A stretch of 64,000 nucleotides of DNA from Sanguibacter keddieii DSM 10542 (GCF_000024925.1 NC_013521.1:868001-932000), one strand, 5' to 3'. Numbered from the stretch's first letter, positions 1-9,176 are shown. The notes: generated by a model not told the origin, from the letters alone. Made by a program: numbers and translations.

Positions 1-762
1 TCGCCGCTCGAGCTCCGTGAGCTCGGCCACGTCCCCGACGTCGACGTCATCGTGTACCCGGAGGACTTCGAGTTCGACGAGGGCTCGGTCGCCGCGATCG
101 GCTCGTCCAACCAGACCAAGCAGATCGTCAAGACGCTCACCGACTGGACGCTCAACGACCCGTCGACCTTCTCCGCGTCGCGCCGCCTGCACCTGCACTT
201 CCTGCACGCGCCCGCGGAGATCGTGGACGCCGACGGCGACGGCAAGGTCGACCTGCTGCGCACCGAGCGCACCCGCCTCAACGGCGACGGCACCGTGAGC
301 CGCACGGGCGAGACGCACGACTGGCCCGTCCAGGCCGTCTACCGTGCCGTCGGGTACTTCGGGTCGCCCCTCGCCGAGCTGCCCTTCGACGACGTCAAGG
401 GCGTCGTGCCCAACGCCGAGGGTCGGGTCCTCGACCTCGACGGCGAGCACCTCGAGGGCGTGTACTGCACCGGGTGGATCAAGCGCGGACCGGTGGGGCT
501 CATCGGCCACACCAAGTCGGACGCCTCCGAGACCGTCCGCCACCTCGTCGAGGACAGCGAGAAGGACGGCTTCGCGTCGGCCACGCAGCCCTCGCCCGAC
601 GCGATCACGGCGTTCCTCGCCGACCGCGGCGTCGAGGTCGTGCAGTGGTCCGGGTGGGAGCTCCTCGACGCCCACGAGCGTGCCCTCGGTGAGGCTGCCG
701 GCCGAGAGCGCATCAAGGTGATCGCCCGCGACGAGATGCTGGACATCACCCTCGGTCGCTGA
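1..762 (+). CDS. fprA: Ferredoxin/adrenodoxin-type NADP+ reductase, C-terminal part
   Basis: The reading frame is open from base 1, so the gene starts upstream of the window; 253 codons are visible before TGA at 760-762. The visible part matches the NADP-binding and C-terminal part of the adrenodoxin-reductase/FprA family, flavoproteins that pass electrons between NADPH and ferredoxin in the cytosol. Seen motifs are the YRAVGYFG segment, the glycine-rich [14 protein letters not shown] segment that closes over the flavin, and the following IGHTK stretch. The N-terminal FAD-binding GxGxxG is outside the window. There are 133 bases before the next gene. The family call is fairly safe; the exact redox partner is unknown. 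Confidence 0.85.
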   Translation, partial: SPLELRELGHVPDVDVIVYPEDFEFDEGSVAAIGSSNQTKQIVKTLTDWTLNDPSTFSASRRLHLHFLHAPAEIVDADGDGKVDLLRTERTRLNGDGTVSRTGETHDWPVQAVYRAVGYFGSPLAELPFDDVKGVVPNAEGRVLDLDGEHLEGVYCTGWIKRGPVGLIGHTKSDASETVRHLVEDSEKDGFASATQPSPDAITAFLADRGVEVVQWSGWELLDAHERALGEAAGRERIKVIARDEMLDITLGR

Positions 763-895
763 GCACGCCGCCGGAGGAGCTGCTGCTGCGCACCTGCTGA
801 CGAGCCCCTGTGAGCTTCCTGGAGACGGGAACGCCCACGGGGGCTCGTGCGTTGTGCCAGGTGGACGTCGCAGAAGAGAGACAGAGGTGGGCACG

Positions 896-1798
896 ATGGG
901 CCACAGGCACTACAACGGCCTGAAGACAGCGGTGCTGTTCGGACTCCTGTGGGCGGTGCTGCTCGGGCTGTGGGCGCTCATCGGGCAGGGCAGCGGGCCC
1001 ATGCTCGTGCTGTTCTGCGGGATCGGTGTCGCGACCACCGCCTACGGGTACTGGAACTCCGACAAGCTCGCGATCCGCGCGATGCACGCCCGGCCGGTCA
1101 GCGAGATCGAGCAGCCGGCCATGTACCGGATCGTCCGTGAGCTCTCGACGGCTGCGCGCCAGCCGATGCCGCGGCTGTACGTGTCGCCGACGGCGGCCCC
1201 GAACGCCTTCGCGACGGGCCGCAACCCGCAGAACGCCGCGGTGTGCTGCACCGAGGGCATCCTCACGCTGCTCGACGAGCGCGAGCTGCGCGGGGTGCTG
1301 GGGCACGAGCTCATGCACGTGTACAACCGCGACATCCTCACGTCGTCGGTGGCGTCGGCCTTCGCCGGCGTGATCACCGGCATCGCCCAGTTCCTCATGT
1401 TCTTCGGCGGCAGCCGGGACCGCGGCGGCAACCCGATCGCGATGCTGGCCATGGCGTTCCTCGCCCCGCTGGCCGCGACCGTGGTGCAGCTCGCGATCTC
1501 CCGGACGCGCGAGTACGACGCGGACGAGGACGGCGCGAAGCTCACCGGGGACCCGCTCGCGCTCGCCTCGGCGCTGCGCAAGCTCGAGTCCGGTACGCAG
1601 CGCGCCCCGCTGCCGCAGGACCAGCGCCTCGTGGACGTCGCGCACATGATGATCGCCAACCCGTTCCGCGGTGGTGGCGTCAAGAAGCTCTTCGCGACCC
1701 ACCCGCCCATGCCCGACCGCATCCAGCGCCTCGAGCGCATGGCCGGCGGTCCCGCCGGGGGACGTGGCACGCAGGACGGCCCGATCACGCGGTACTAG
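896..1798 (+). CDS. htpX: Membrane zinc metalloprotease HtpX
   Basis: M48-family membrane protease that degrades misfolded membrane proteins. The 300-residue product has the usual family length. Two hydrophobic segments lie near residues 9-50, the zinc motif HELMH is at residues 137-141, a further hydrophobic region follows (about 150-200), and the third zinc ligand is E206 in the SRTREYD motif that is typical of HtpX. ATG 896 is preferred over the upstream GTG at 854 because it has an AGAGGTGGG ribosome-binding site about six bases upstream and matches the family start. It stands alone between fprA and a chemotaxis receptor; no regulatory element is obvious. Confidence 0.93.
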   Translation: MGHRHYNGLKTAVLFGLLWAVLLGLWALIGQGSGPMLVLFCGIGVATTAYGYWNSDKLAIRAMHARPVSEIEQPAMYRIVRELSTAARQPMPRLYVSPTAAPNAFATGRNPQNAAVCCTEGILTLLDERELRGVLGHELMHVYNRDILTSSVASAFAGVITGIAQFLMFFGGSRDRGGNPIAMLAMAFLAPLAATVVQLAISRTREYDADEDGAKLTGDPLALASALRKLESGTQRAPLPQDQRLVDVAHMMIANPFRGGGVKKLFATHPPMPDRIQRLERMAGGPAGGRGTQDGPITRY

Positions 1799-1910
1799 CA
1801 GGATGCGGGACGGCGGCTCGCCGGGGCGACGTGCCCCGGTGGTCGGCCGGGGGTGTGGCCCGGGGCGCAGATGTCACCCGCTGGGCGGGCGAAGTTCCCG
1901 CGGGTAACAC

Positions 1911-1937
1911 GTCACGCAGCGCCTCGCGCGGTCGATA
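1911..1937 (+). promoter_or_regulatory. Possible FliA (sigma-28-like) promoter for the chemotaxis receptor
   Basis: GTCA at 1911-1914 and GTCGATA at 1931-1937 are separated by 16 bases, about 50 bases upstream of the receptor ATG. This resembles flagellar sigma-factor promoters (CTCA or TAAA, 15-17 bases, GCCGATAA). Both halves have one or more departures from consensus, so this is tentative. Confidence 0.4.
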
Positions 1938-1987
1938 GGTCCTGCATGCCCACCAGGGCGGAACCTGTTCACCGAGGAGCACTCCCC

Positions 1988-3589
1988 ATGTCGTCCACCC
2001 CACGTCGTCCGTGGTACTCCCTGTCCAACCGTCCGCTGGGCCTGAAGATCGGCGCCGCGATCGGTCTCATGGCCGTCGCCGCGCTCGTGACCGGCCTCCT
2101 CGCCGTCCAGCGGATCGGCTCGCTGCGCGACGGCCAGGCGCAGCTCTACACCGAGAACGTCGCACCGATGGTGGTGCTCGGCGAGATCCAGCGTGCGTTC
2201 CAGGGGGACCGTGCCCGCATCACGCAGTACGGCATGGCGGACGACGAGACCCGCGAGGTGCTGCGCACCGAGCTCACCGAGCGTCGCCTGGAGATCCAGG
2301 CCCTCATCGACGACTACGCGCCGTTCGAGATCGACCCCGCGGGCATGGCGGACTTCCGCACCAAGCTGGACGCCTTCTACGCGGCCTCCGAGGGCACGCT
2401 GTTCTCGCTCGCCGACTCGGGCGACGACGCCGGCTTCGCGACGAACTTCCAGGAGACCATCCGCCCGATGATCACCGCCTTCGTCGAGCCCTTCACCGCC
2501 GAGACCGCGGCGCAGGCCGCCGAGGGCGAGCAGCGGGCCGCCGACGGTGCCGCGAACGCCCGCCAGGCGATCCTCGCGGTGATCCTCACGCTGGCTGTCG
2601 GCCTCGTCGGCTCGGGGCTGCTCGCCTTCGTCGTCACCCGGACGATCCTGCGCGACGTCCGCCGCGTGCAGTCGGCGACCGACCGGCTCGCGCAGGGCGA
2701 CCTGCTCGCGACCACCGGCGTCACCTCGGGCGACGAGATCGGGCGCATGGCCCAGTCGCTCGACGCGGCGATCCTCGACGTGCGCTCCGTGATGTCGTCC
2801 GTGGTCAGTGCTGCTGACGGTGTCGCCGCGGCCTCCGAGGAGCTCTCGGCGACCGCCGCGCAGATCGCGTCGTCGGCCGAGGAGACCTCCGCGCAGTCGG
2901 GCGTCGTGGCTGCAGCCGCCGACGAGGTGTCGCAGAACGTCGGCCGGGTGGCCGACGGTGCGGGGGAGATGGGCGCGGCGATCCGCGAGATCTCCCAGTC
3001 CGCCAACGACGCGGCGCGCGTCGCCGCGCAGGCGGTGTCCTCGGCCGAGCAGACCACCGAGCGGGTGTCCCGTCTGGGGATCTCGTCGCGGGAGATCGGC
3101 GCGGTCGTCAAGGTCATCACGAGCATCGCGGAGCAGACCAACCTGCTCGCGCTCAACGCGACCATCGAGGCCGCCCGGGCCGGCGAGGCGGGCAAGGGCT
3201 TCGCCGTCGTCGCCAACGAGGTCAAGGAGCTCTCGCAGGAGACCGCGCGAGCCACGCAGGACATCTCCCGCCGGGTCGAGTCCATCCAGTCGGACACCAC
3301 CGGCGCGGTCGACGCGATCAGCGAGATCTCGTCGATCATCTCGGAGATCAACGAGTTCCAGCTCTCGATCGCCTCGGCGGTCGAGGAGCAGACGGCCACG
3401 ACGGCCGAGATGAGCCGGTCCGTGCAGGTCGCGGCGACCGGCAGCGGGGAGATCGCCGACAACATCGGCGGGGTCTCGGGTGCGGCGACGCTCACCACCG
3501 AGGCTGCGGCCCAGACGCAGGTGGCGGTCAACGACCTCGCCGCCATGGCGTCGGCGCTGCGCGGCGAGGTGCGACGCTTCACGTTCTGA
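1988..3589 (+). CDS. Methyl-accepting chemotaxis protein
   Basis: Transmembrane chemoreceptor that would signal to CheA/CheW to control flagellar rotation. Domains in order over 533 residues: short cytosolic N-terminus, TM1 about residues 15-35, an extracytoplasmic four-helix-bundle sensor, TM2 about 194-216, a HAMP linker, then a long coiled-coil signalling domain whose highly conserved hairpin tip ([19 protein letters not shown]) begins near residue 382. ATG 1988 has a GAGGAG site 10 bases upstream; the frame is open farther upstream but that part lacks family similarity. No che or fli genes are in the window, so this is a dispersed receptor. The ligand is unknown. It converges on the next gene with two bases between the stops, leaving no room for a terminator. 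Confidence 0.95.
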   Translation: MSSTPRRPWYSLSNRPLGLKIGAAIGLMAVAALVTGLLAVQRIGSLRDGQAQLYTENVAPMVVLGEIQRAFQGDRARITQYGMADDETREVLRTELTERRLEIQALIDDYAPFEIDPAGMADFRTKLDAFYAASEGTLFSLADSGDDAGFATNFQETIRPMITAFVEPFTAETAAQAAEGEQRAADGAANARQAILAVILTLAVGLVGSGLLAFVVTRTILRDVRRVQSATDRLAQGDLLATTGVTSGDEIGRMAQSLDAAILDVRSVMSSVVSAADGVAAASEELSATAAQIASSAEETSAQSGVVAAAADEVSQNVGRVADGAGEMGAAIREISQSANDAARVAAQAVSSAEQTTERVSRLGISSREIGAVVKVITSIAEQTNLLALNATIEAARAGEAGKGFAVVANEVKELSQETARATQDISRRVESIQSDTTGAVDAISEISSIISEINEFQLSIASAVEEQTATTAEMSRSVQVAATGSGEIADNIGGVSGAATLTTEAAAQTQVAVNDLAAMASALRGEVRRFTF

Positions 3590-3591
3590 GG

Positions 3592-4389
3592 TCAGCGGGC
3601 GAGCAGTCCTTCGAGGGCCTGGGCGACGCCGTCGTCGTCGTTGGACGCCGTCGTGGCGGTCGCTGCGCGCAGCACGTCGGGGTGCGCGTTGGCGACCGCG
3701 ACGGACCGGCCAGCCCACCGCATCATCGGCAGGTCGTTCGGCATGTCGCCGAAGGCCCACACCTCGGCGGCGTCGATGCCTCGCTCGGTGCACCACCGCT
3801 CGAGGGCCGAGGCCTTGGTCACCCCGGGGGCTGTCATCTCGGCGAGGCCTGCGGCGCCGGAGAACGCGAGGGTCGCGCGGTCGCCGACGGTCTCGGCCAC
3901 CCGGGCGAAGAACGCCTCGTCGGGCATCTCGCGGTGCCGCGCGATGAGCTTGCCGACCGGGTGGTCGAGCAGGTCCTCGACGGGCACGCGGGGCGCCTCG
4001 GCGACCACGTGGTCCTCGTCGGAGTAGAAGCGCGGGTCGAAGGCCGGGCCGTCAGGGCGCTCCAGCCCGAAGGCGATGCCGGGGACCTCACGTCGCAGGT
4101 CGGCCACGACCTCGCGCAGCGCCGTCTCGCCGAAGGCGTGCACCTCGCTGACGAGGGAGGTGGCCACCTCGAAGACACCGGCACCGCCCAGGCAGATGAC
4201 GTGGCCGTGCCCGCCGATCGCGTCAGCCAGCCCGGTGAGCCAGCGCGGCGGGCGCGCCGTCACGAACAGCACGTGCACCCCGGAGTCCTCGACGGCCCGC
4301 AGAGCCGCCCGGGAGCGCTCGGAGAGCGAGCCGTCGTCGGCCAGCAGGGTCCCGTCGAGGTCGGTCGCGACGACGCGCGGTCGGGGCAC
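3592..4389 (-). CDS. HAD-superfamily phosphatase (Cof-like)
   Basis: Cytosolic phosphatase of the HAD superfamily, class IIB (Cof-type) by length (265 residues) and motifs. Motif I is DLDGT with nucleophile D10 and general acid D12; motif II is T44 in FVTAR; motif III is the lysine in VTKASAL; motif IV is GDMPNDLPMM. Substrates of this class are usually sugar phosphates or similar metabolites; none can be named here. The GTG start at 4389 lies two bases after the stop of yajQ, so the two are probably co-transcribed and translationally coupled. Confidence 0.88.
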   Translation of the reverse strand: MPRPRVVATDLDGTLLADDGSLSERSRAALRAVEDSGVHVLFVTARPPRWLTGLADAIGGHGHVICLGGAGVFEVATSLVSEVHAFGETALREVVADLRREVPGIAFGLERPDGPAFDPRFYSDEDHVVAEAPRVPVEDLLDHPVGKLIARHREMPDEAFFARVAETVGDRATLAFSGAAGLAEMTAPGVTKASALERWCTERGIDAAEVWAFGDMPNDLPMMRWAGRSVAVANAHPDVLRAATATTASNDDDGVAQALEGLLAR

Positions 4390-4391
4390 GG

Positions 4392-4886
4392 TCAGCGGTA
4401 GTTGGTGAACTGCACGGCGAAGTCGAGGTCGGCGCCCTTGAGGAGGGCCTGGACCTCCTGGAGGTCGTCGCGCGACTTGCTCGTGGCACGGACCTCGTCG
4501 CCCGTGATCTGCGTCTTGACGCCCTTGGGGCCCTCGTCGCGGATGAGCTTGGTGACCTTCTTGGCGTTCTCGCCGGCGAGGCCCTCCTTGAGGGTGCCCT
4601 CGAGGCGGTACTCCTTGCCGGAGAGCTTCGGCTCGTTCTCGCCGGTGTCGAGGTGCTTGAGGGAGATGCCGCGCTTGATGAGCTTGGTCTGGAAGACGTC
4701 GAGGATCGCGAGGACGCGCTCCTCGGAGTTCGCGATCATCACGATGGTGTCGCCGCTCCAGGCGATCGAGGCGCCGATGTTCTTGAAGTCGTAGCGCTGC
4801 GCGACCTCCTTGGCCGCCTGGTTGAGGGCGTTGTCGGCCTCCTGGCGGTCGACCTTGCTGACGATGTCCATCGATGAATCGGCCAC
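4392..4886 (-). CDS. yajQ: YajQ family nucleotide-binding protein
   Basis: Small cytosolic protein of the UPF0234/YajQ family (164 residues, family usual 160-165). Homologues bind nucleotides, and some bind cyclic di-GMP; a role is not settled for actinobacteria. The protein shows the family N-terminus [16 protein letters not shown] and the C-terminus [12 protein letters not shown]. The start is GTG at 4886 with a GAGGAG site 8 bases upstream; the internal ATG six codons later would remove the conserved ADSS residues. First gene of a two-gene minus-strand unit with the HAD phosphatase. Confidence 0.93.
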   Translation of the reverse strand: MADSSMDIVSKVDRQEADNALNQAAKEVAQRYDFKNIGASIAWSGDTIVMIANSEERVLAILDVFQTKLIKRGISLKHLDTGENEPKLSGKEYRLEGTLKEGLAGENAKKVTKLIRDEGPKGVKTQITGDEVRATSKSRDDLQEVQALLKGADLDFAVQFTNYR

Positions 4887-4996
4887 GGTGAGACTCCTCG
4901 TGAGACGGGGTAGGGGTTCACGCAACGGTATCTGATGCGCGCGCACCCCGTGGAGGGGTGTGGACAGCGTCTGCGCACGACGTCTGCGGTCGGCCC

Positions 4997-5941
4997 TCAG
5001 GCCGCGGCGCGGGCCAGCCGTGACACGCGCATGGCCCGCAGCGCGTCGACCGTCAGGACCACGAGCGCGCACCACACGAGGGAGAACCCGACCCAGCGGA
5101 CCAGCGGCATCGCCTCGTGGAACACGAGCACCCCGAGCGCGAGCTGCATGATCGGCGCGATGTACTGCAGCATCCCGACGACGCTCAGCGGCAGCAGCCG
5201 TGCTGCGGCACCGAAGCACAGCAGGGGGAGCGCGGTGACGACGCCCGACGACACGAGCAGCAGCGCGTGCCCGCTGCCGTGCTGCAGGAAGGTGCTCGTG
5301 CCCTGCGTGGCGAGCCACACGAGGTACAGGGCGGCGACGGGCGCGAGGACCGTCGTCTCGACGGCCAGGCCGGGGATCGCGGGGACGGTGCGCCCGGCAC
5401 GGTTCTTGAGGAGCCCGTAGAACCCGAAGGAGAAGGCGACACCGAGCGCGACCCACGGCACGGTGCCCAGCCCCACGGTGATGACCACGACGGCGGCGGC
5501 CCCGAAGCCGAGGGCCACCCACTGCGCCGGGCGCAGCCGCTCCTTGAGCACCAGGACGGCCAGCAGGACGGTCACGAGGGGGTTGATGAAGTACCCGAGG
5601 GCCGCGTCGACCACGTGGTCGGAGGTCACCGCGAACACGTAGATGGTCCAGTTGGCGGCGACGAGCACCGCGGCCGCCGCGAGGACGGCGAGCATGCGCC
5701 CGGAGCGCAGCACCTCGACGTAGCCGCGCATCTGCCGCGTCGCGAGGAGCAGGACGAGGCAGAACAGCAGGCTCCACACGATGCGGTGCGCGATGATCTC
5801 GAGCGCGCCTGCGGGCTGCAGCAGCGGGAAGTACAGGGGGAGCGTCCCCCACATGGCATAGCTCGCGATGCCGAGCGTCAGGCCCCAGCGGGTAGAGCCT
5901 GTGGCGCTGGTGGTCGGGGCCGAGGTGGGGGAGGACGTCAC
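4997..5941 (-). CDS. rarD: RarD-type EamA permease
   Basis: Ten-helix inner-membrane permease of the drug/metabolite transporter superfamily, RarD branch. The 314-residue product has two EamA repeats; the first helix carries the RarD signature ([15 protein letters not shown] followed by AHRIVWS). The name comes from chloramphenicol-sensitive E. coli mutants; the natural substrate is unknown. The GTG start at 5941 gives an 18-residue Ser/Thr-rich cytosolic tail before TM1. It ends 110 bases from the yajQ start on the same strand but with no tight linkage. Confidence 0.88.
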   Translation of the reverse strand: MTSSPTSAPTTSATGSTRWGLTLGIASYAMWGTLPLYFPLLQPAGALEIIAHRIVWSLLFCLVLLLATRQMRGYVEVLRSGRMLAVLAAAAVLVAANWTIYVFAVTSDHVVDAALGYFINPLVTVLLAVLVLKERLRPAQWVALGFGAAAVVVITVGLGTVPWVALGVAFSFGFYGLLKNRAGRTVPAIPGLAVETTVLAPVAALYLVWLATQGTSTFLQHGSGHALLLVSSGVVTALPLLCFGAAARLLPLSVVGMLQYIAPIMQLALGVLVFHEAMPLVRWVGFSLVWCALVVLTVDALRAMRVSRLARAAA

Positions 5942-6135
5942 GTCGTCACGGTACGCCGCCGCGGCCCGGCGGTGCGCAGAGGCCCGAGACGGGGGCCTCA
6001 GAGGCTCTCCGCAGGCCGTGGACCAGCGGATTTCCCCTCAGGCGGACCCTCTTGTATTGTTGGGGTGCTCCTGCAGCGTAGGTAGCGGCGCTCCGGCTCG
6101 TCCGGGTGCTGTCCGACGCGGTGGGTAGCCAGCTA

Positions 6136-6217
6136 GGCAACTTGCCCGAGCGGCCAAAGGGAGCTGACTGTAAATCAGCCGTCACAGACTACGTGGGTTC
6201 GAATCCCTCAGTTGCCA
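6136..6217 (+). tRNA. tRNA-Tyr (GTA)
   Basis: Class II tRNA of 82 bases. Acceptor stem GGCAACT/AGTTGCC is perfect, anticodon stem GCTGA/TCAGC encloses loop CTGTAAA with anticodon GTA at 6170-6172, and the variable arm has a GTC/GAC mini-stem, as expected for bacterial tRNA-Tyr. The CCA end is not encoded. The T stem (6193-6197 with 6205-6209) has an internal T/T mismatch at its second pair. Confidence 0.95.
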
Positions 6218-6222
6218 CAGCA

Positions 6223-6253
6223 GAAGGCGCCACCCGATCCGGGTGGCGCCTTC
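6223..6253 (+). terminator. Intrinsic terminator after tRNA-Tyr
   Basis: Perfect 13-bp inverted repeat (6223-6235 with 6241-6253, loop GATCC) directly after tRNA-Tyr. A run of T is missing beyond TTC, as is common for high-GC terminators. Confidence 0.8.
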
Positions 6254-6277
6254 AGTGTTCTCCAGGGGCGATGAGGG

Positions 6278-6307
6278 CCCAGGATCGGCCTGACAGGCCG
6301 ATCTGGG
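6278..6307. repeat. Palindromic hairpin between tRNA-Tyr and tRNA-Thr
   Basis: GATCGGCCTG (6283-6292) and CAGGCCGATC (6294-6303) are exact inverted copies one base apart, with weaker pairing CCCA/TGGG outside. It lies 25 bases after the tRNA-Tyr terminator and could be a second terminator or a protein-binding palindrome. The rest of 6254-6414 shows no gene. Confidence 0.5.
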
Positions 6308-6414
6308 CGCCCTCGAGGCTCCTCCGGGCGGGTGGTGCAGAAGCACCTCCAGCCTGCTGTATCGTTGTCGTTCGCGGAGAGTCAGGGCCGTGATCGGAAC
6401 CACATGGAGCCGAT

Positions 6415-6444
6415 TTCGACTACCAGCCCCTGAGCATGTATCGT
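6415..6444 (+). promoter_or_regulatory. Promoter of the tRNA-Thr/tRNA-Met/rpmG unit
   Basis: TTCGAC at 6415-6420 and TATCGT at 6439-6444 with an 18-base spacer form a housekeeping-sigma promoter whose predicted start is a few bases before tRNA-Thr at 6455. Confidence 0.6.
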
Positions 6445-6454
6445 TTTCCGCGCT

Positions 6455-6526
6455 GCCCCCGTAGCTCAGTGGTAGAGCGCAGTCTTGGTAAGACTGAGGT
6501 CATGGGTCCGATTCCCATCGGGGGCT
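6455..6526 (+). tRNA. tRNA-Thr (GGT)
   Basis: Complete class I cloverleaf: acceptor GCCCCCG/CGGGGGC, anticodon stem CAGTC/GACTG around loop TTGGTAA, anticodon GGT, discriminator T at 6526. CCA is not encoded. Confidence 0.96.
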
Positions 6527-6589
6527 CTGTTGGTGTGACATCGCCGAGCGTGGGACTATGAGTCCCGCGTCAGGCGTTGACATCGATGC

Positions 6590-6666
6590 GGCGGGGTAGC
6601 TCAGTTGGTCAGAGCGCACGGCTCATAATCGTGAGGTCGCGGGTTCGAGCCCCGCCCCCGCTACCA
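6590..6666 (+). tRNA. tRNA-Met (CAT), elongator-like
   Basis: Acceptor GGCGGGG pairs with CCCCGCT (the first pair is a G-T wobble). Anticodon stem CACGG/TCGTG encloses loop CTCATAA with anticodon CAT at 6624-6626; T stem GCGGG/CCCGC; CCA is encoded at 6664-6666. The absence of the three G-C pairs that mark initiator anticodon stems argues for elongator tRNA-Met. It sits just upstream of rpmG, as in many actinobacteria. Confidence 0.95.
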
Positions 6667-6751
6667 GCACTGGCAACACGCGCGCGCCGGCCGGCGGTGT
6701 GCGTCATCCGAAGTTCGTAGCGCCCCCGGCGGCGCGAGAGGTGGCACGACC

Positions 6752-6922
6752 GTGGCTAGCAAGAGTTCAGACGTTCGCCCCAAGATCACGCTCGCTTGTG
6801 TCGAGTGCAAGGAGCGGAACTACATCACGAAGAAGAACCGTCGGAACAACCCCGACCGTCTCGAGCTCGCGAAGTTCTGCCCGCGCTGCGGCAAGCACAA
6901 CGCGCACCGCGAGACCCGCTGA
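6752..6922 (+). CDS. rpmG: 50S ribosomal protein L33 (zinc-binding form)
   Basis: Short 56-residue ribosomal protein of the large subunit. It is read from GTG 6752 (GAGAGGTGG site 9 bases upstream) as [19 protein letters not shown] and so on to TGA at 6920-6922. Two CxxC pairs (C16/C19 and C43/C46) make it the zinc-containing paralogue type, the form that is replaced by a cysteine-free copy under zinc limitation in actinobacteria. It lies 86 bases after tRNA-Met and 22 bases before the first hot-dog dehydratase gene, the conserved actinobacterial order. Confidence 0.96.
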   Translation: MASKSSDVRPKITLACVECKERNYITKKNRRNNPDRLELAKFCPRCGKHNAHRETR

Positions 6923-6944
6923 CCCTCTCGGTCAGAGCACAGCG

Positions 6945-7448
6945 ATGACGTCCTCCTCGGTCAACCTCGACTACGTCGGGCGCGAGTATCCGGCCAATGC
7001 CCCGTACTCGGTTGGCCGAGAGAAGATCCGTGAGTTCGCTGCAGCAGTAGGTTCGTCCCACCCCGCGCACCACGATGTGGTCACAGCGCGGGGTTTGGGG
7101 TATCCGGACATCACCGCACCGCCGACCTTCGCGGTCCTCGTGGCACAGCGCGCCGAGGCGCAGTACATCGAGGACCCCGAGGCGGGCGTCGACTTCTCCC
7201 GCGTGGTCCACGCCGACGAGAGGTTCGTGCACCACCGGCCGATCGTCGCGGGTGACGAGCTCGTCACCGTCCTGCACGTCGTGTCCATCACCGAGCGCGC
7301 CGGCCTCGCCATGGTGACCACACGCTGCGACATCTACGCGCTCCCCGCCGACGCGGACGCCGCCAGCCCCGCGCAGCCCAGCACCGAGGGTGCCGAGCTC
7401 GTCTCGAGCGTCACCTCGACGCTCGCCGTCCGAGGTGAGGGTCTGTGA
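6945..7448 (+). CDS. MaoC-like dehydratase subunit (HadA/HadC-like)
   Basis: Hot-dog fold protein of 167 residues, of the N-terminal MaoC/FAS1-dehydratase group that forms heterodimers with a catalytic MaoC subunit. In mycobacteria such proteins (HadA, HadC) are non-catalytic partners in the (3R)-hydroxyacyl-ACP dehydratase of FAS II. Family segments seen are GREYPANAPYSVGREKIREFA near residues 9-29 and APPTFAV near 60. ATG 6945 is the first start after rpmG; the open frame upstream overlaps rpmG. The stop overlaps the next start by four bases (GTGA), so the two are coupled. A role outside mycolate synthesis is likely in this organism. Confidence 0.85.
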   Translation: MTSSSVNLDYVGREYPANAPYSVGREKIREFAAAVGSSHPAHHDVVTARGLGYPDITAPPTFAVLVAQRAEAQYIEDPEAGVDFSRVVHADERFVHHRPIVAGDELVTVLHVVSITERAGLAMVTTRCDIYALPADADAASPAQPSTEGAELVSSVTSTLAVRGEGL

Positions 7449-7879
7449 CCACGCTCAGCCCCCTGCCCGACATCACGACGCTCACCGTCGGCTCCGTCGT
7501 CGGCACCCGCACCGTCGTCGTCGACCGGGCACGCCTGGTGCGCTACGCCGGCGCCAGCGGCGACTTCAACCCGATCCACTGGAACGACACCTTCGCCCAG
7601 GGCGTCGGTCTCCCCGGTGTCATCGCGCACGGCATGTTCACCATGGGAGCAGCCGTCGCCCTCGTCGAGGACTGGGCGGGCGACCCCGGCCGCGTCGTCG
7701 ACTACCAGACGCGCTTCACCCGGCCCGTCGCCGTGCCCAACCCGGGCGAGGCCGTCGTCGAGGTGTCCGCCGCCGTCGGTGCCATCGACCTCGAGGCCCG
7801 CACCGTCCGCGTCGACCTCACGGTCACCTTCGAGGGCGCCCGCGTCCTCGGCAAGTCCCAGGCCGTCGTCGCCCTCTGA
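7445..7879 (+). CDS. MaoC-like dehydratase, catalytic subunit (HadB-like)
   Basis: Hot-dog fold protein of 144 residues and likely partner of the upstream gene. It carries the hydratase-2 active-site pattern: GDFNPIHWN with catalytic D and H, followed by GVIAHGMFTMG. The predicted reaction is reversible dehydration of a 3-hydroxyacyl thioester. The GTG start overlaps the upstream stop by four bases. In many actinobacteria murB follows directly; here a LacI/MFS pair (about 3 kb) stands between. Confidence 0.87.
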   Translation: MTTLSPLPDITTLTVGSVVGTRTVVVDRARLVRYAGASGDFNPIHWNDTFAQGVGLPGVIAHGMFTMGAAVALVEDWAGDPGRVVDYQTRFTRPVAVPNPGEAVVEVSAAVGAIDLEARTVRVDLTVTFEGARVLGKSQAVVAL

Positions 7880-7934
7880 GCCACGGCGTACCGAGGTCCT
7901 GCTGACCCAGCCAGCACCCGGTGCACCCTCACCG

Positions 7935-8063
7935 TCGAGGTCGCACCTCTGCCCTCGAGGTCGCACGGACACGCCGCGAGACCCGGTCTCGGCACTCGAT
8001 CTGGCGTGTCCAGGCGACCTCGGCGTTCGCCGTGCGACCTCGGTGCAGGGGTTGCGACCTCGG
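7935..8063. repeat. Intergenic cluster of GAGGTCGCA words in both orientations
   Basis: The 217-base gap between two convergent genes holds two forward copies (TCGAGGTCGCAC at 7935-7946 and 7955-7966) and three reverse copies (at 8014-8023, 8032-8043 and 8052-8063). One forward and one reverse copy extend into a 19-base inverted repeat, 7957-7975 with 8003-8021, differing at two positions, able to form a large hairpin. It may terminate transcription from both sides or bind a protein. Confidence 0.6.
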
Positions 8064-8096
8064 CGGCCCGGGAGCACGGGGGCAGCAGCGGGTGGC

Positions 8097-9176
8097 TCAG
8101 GGCTGCGCCGGGGGGCCTGTCGTCGTGCCGACGGTGAGCTCGACCTCGAGGATCGTCGTCACCGGGTCCTCGCCCGCGAGGATGCCCTCGACGGCGTGAC
8201 CGAGCGCTGCGCCCTTGGCGGCGAGCGGCTGGGTGACCGTGGTGAGGACGTCGGACCCGAGCCAGGGCAGGTCGAGGCCGTCGAAGCCGGCGATCGACAC
8301 GTCCTCGGGGACGCGCAGGCCGAGCTCGCGCGCACCGATCATCGCGCCGGCGGCGAGCAGGTCGGACTGGGCGACGATCGCCGTCGGGCGCAGCGCCGGG
8401 TCGGGCCAGCGGTCGGGGGAGAGGAGCTCCATGGCCGCGGCGTGCCCGTGCTCGACGAGCGACGCCTCGGTCTCCCACACGACCACGGGCTCGACGCCCG
8501 CGTCGCGCAGGCCGGCCAGCCGGTTGCGGGTGGGCGTCCACTCGATGTCGTCGAGGTCGACCGCCTGTCCTGCGCGACGGTCGGCAGAGAAGGGGAGGGT
8601 GATGAGCGCGATGCGCTCGTGCCCGAGTCCTGTGAGGTAGCGGGCGAGTTCTGCCGAGCCACCGCGGTCGTCGATGCCGACGAGCGGGGCTCCCTCGATC
8701 GGACGGCCCTCGCCGACGACCACGGGGACACCGCGACGCTGGAGCGCCTCGACGCTCGTGTCGTTCGCGTGCACGCCCCAGATGAGGATCGCGACGTCCA
8801 TCGCGGCGGTCTCGATGAGCGGGTCGACCGTCTGCAGCCCGTCCTCGTCGCTCGCACCGGGGATGAGCAGCACCCCGAGCCCCATGGAACCCAGGGTGCT
8901 CGCGAGGCCGTCGAGCACCTGCACGGAGACCGGGTCGCGGAAGGACCTGCGGAGCTTGTCGCCGATGACCACGCCCACGATCCCGGAGCGCCCGGAGCGC
9001 AGCTGGCGCCCGAGGGGGTTGGGGCCGCGGTAGCCGAGCTCCTCGGCGGCGGCGAGCACCTTCGCGCGGGTCTTCTCGGCGATCGGCCCGGAGGAGGCGA
9101 AGGCGAGGGAGGCCGTCGAGATCGAGACACCGGCCACCTCGGCGACGCTCGCGAGCGTCGGGCGGTGAGCCGACAT
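8097..9176 (-). CDS. LacI-family transcriptional regulator
   Basis: DNA-binding repressor of 359 residues with a LacI helix-turn-helix at residues 7-30 (TLASVAEVAGVSISTASLAF), the hinge helix around 45-60, and a periplasmic-binding-protein-like sensor domain in the rest (Peripla_BP_3 type). ATG 9176 is preceded by a GAGG site; a longer frame upstream would run through the operator. It is divergent from an MFS transporter, and a perfect palindrome lies between them, so it probably controls both genes. The effector is likely a sugar or related small molecule but cannot be named. Confidence 0.92.
   Translation of the reverse strand: MSAHRPTLASVAEVAGVSISTASLAFASSGPIAEKTRAKVLAAAEELGYRGPNPLGRQLRSGRSGIVGVVIGDKLRRSFRDPVSVQVLDGLASTLGSMGLGVLLIPGASDEDGLQTVDPLIETAAMDVAILIWGVHANDTSVEALQRRGVPVVVGEGRPIEGAPLVGIDDRGGSAELARYLTGLGHERIALITLPFSADRRAGQAVDLDDIEWTPTRNRLAGLRDAGVEPVVVWETEASLVEHGHAAAMELLSPDRWPDPALRPTAIVAQSDLLAAGAMIGARELGLRVPEDVSIAGFDGLDLPWLGSDVLTTVTQPLAAKGAALGHAVEGILAGEDPVTTILEVELTVGTTTGPPAQP

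Noticed and set aside
1840-1985. Possible cyclic di-GMP riboswitch upstream of the chemoreceptor
   Set aside because: The GEMM core elements are absent; the region is explained better by a FliA-like promoter.
1874-3796. Antisense open frame opposite the chemotaxis receptor
   Set aside because: No conserved domain or start signal; it spans the receptor and part of the HAD gene.
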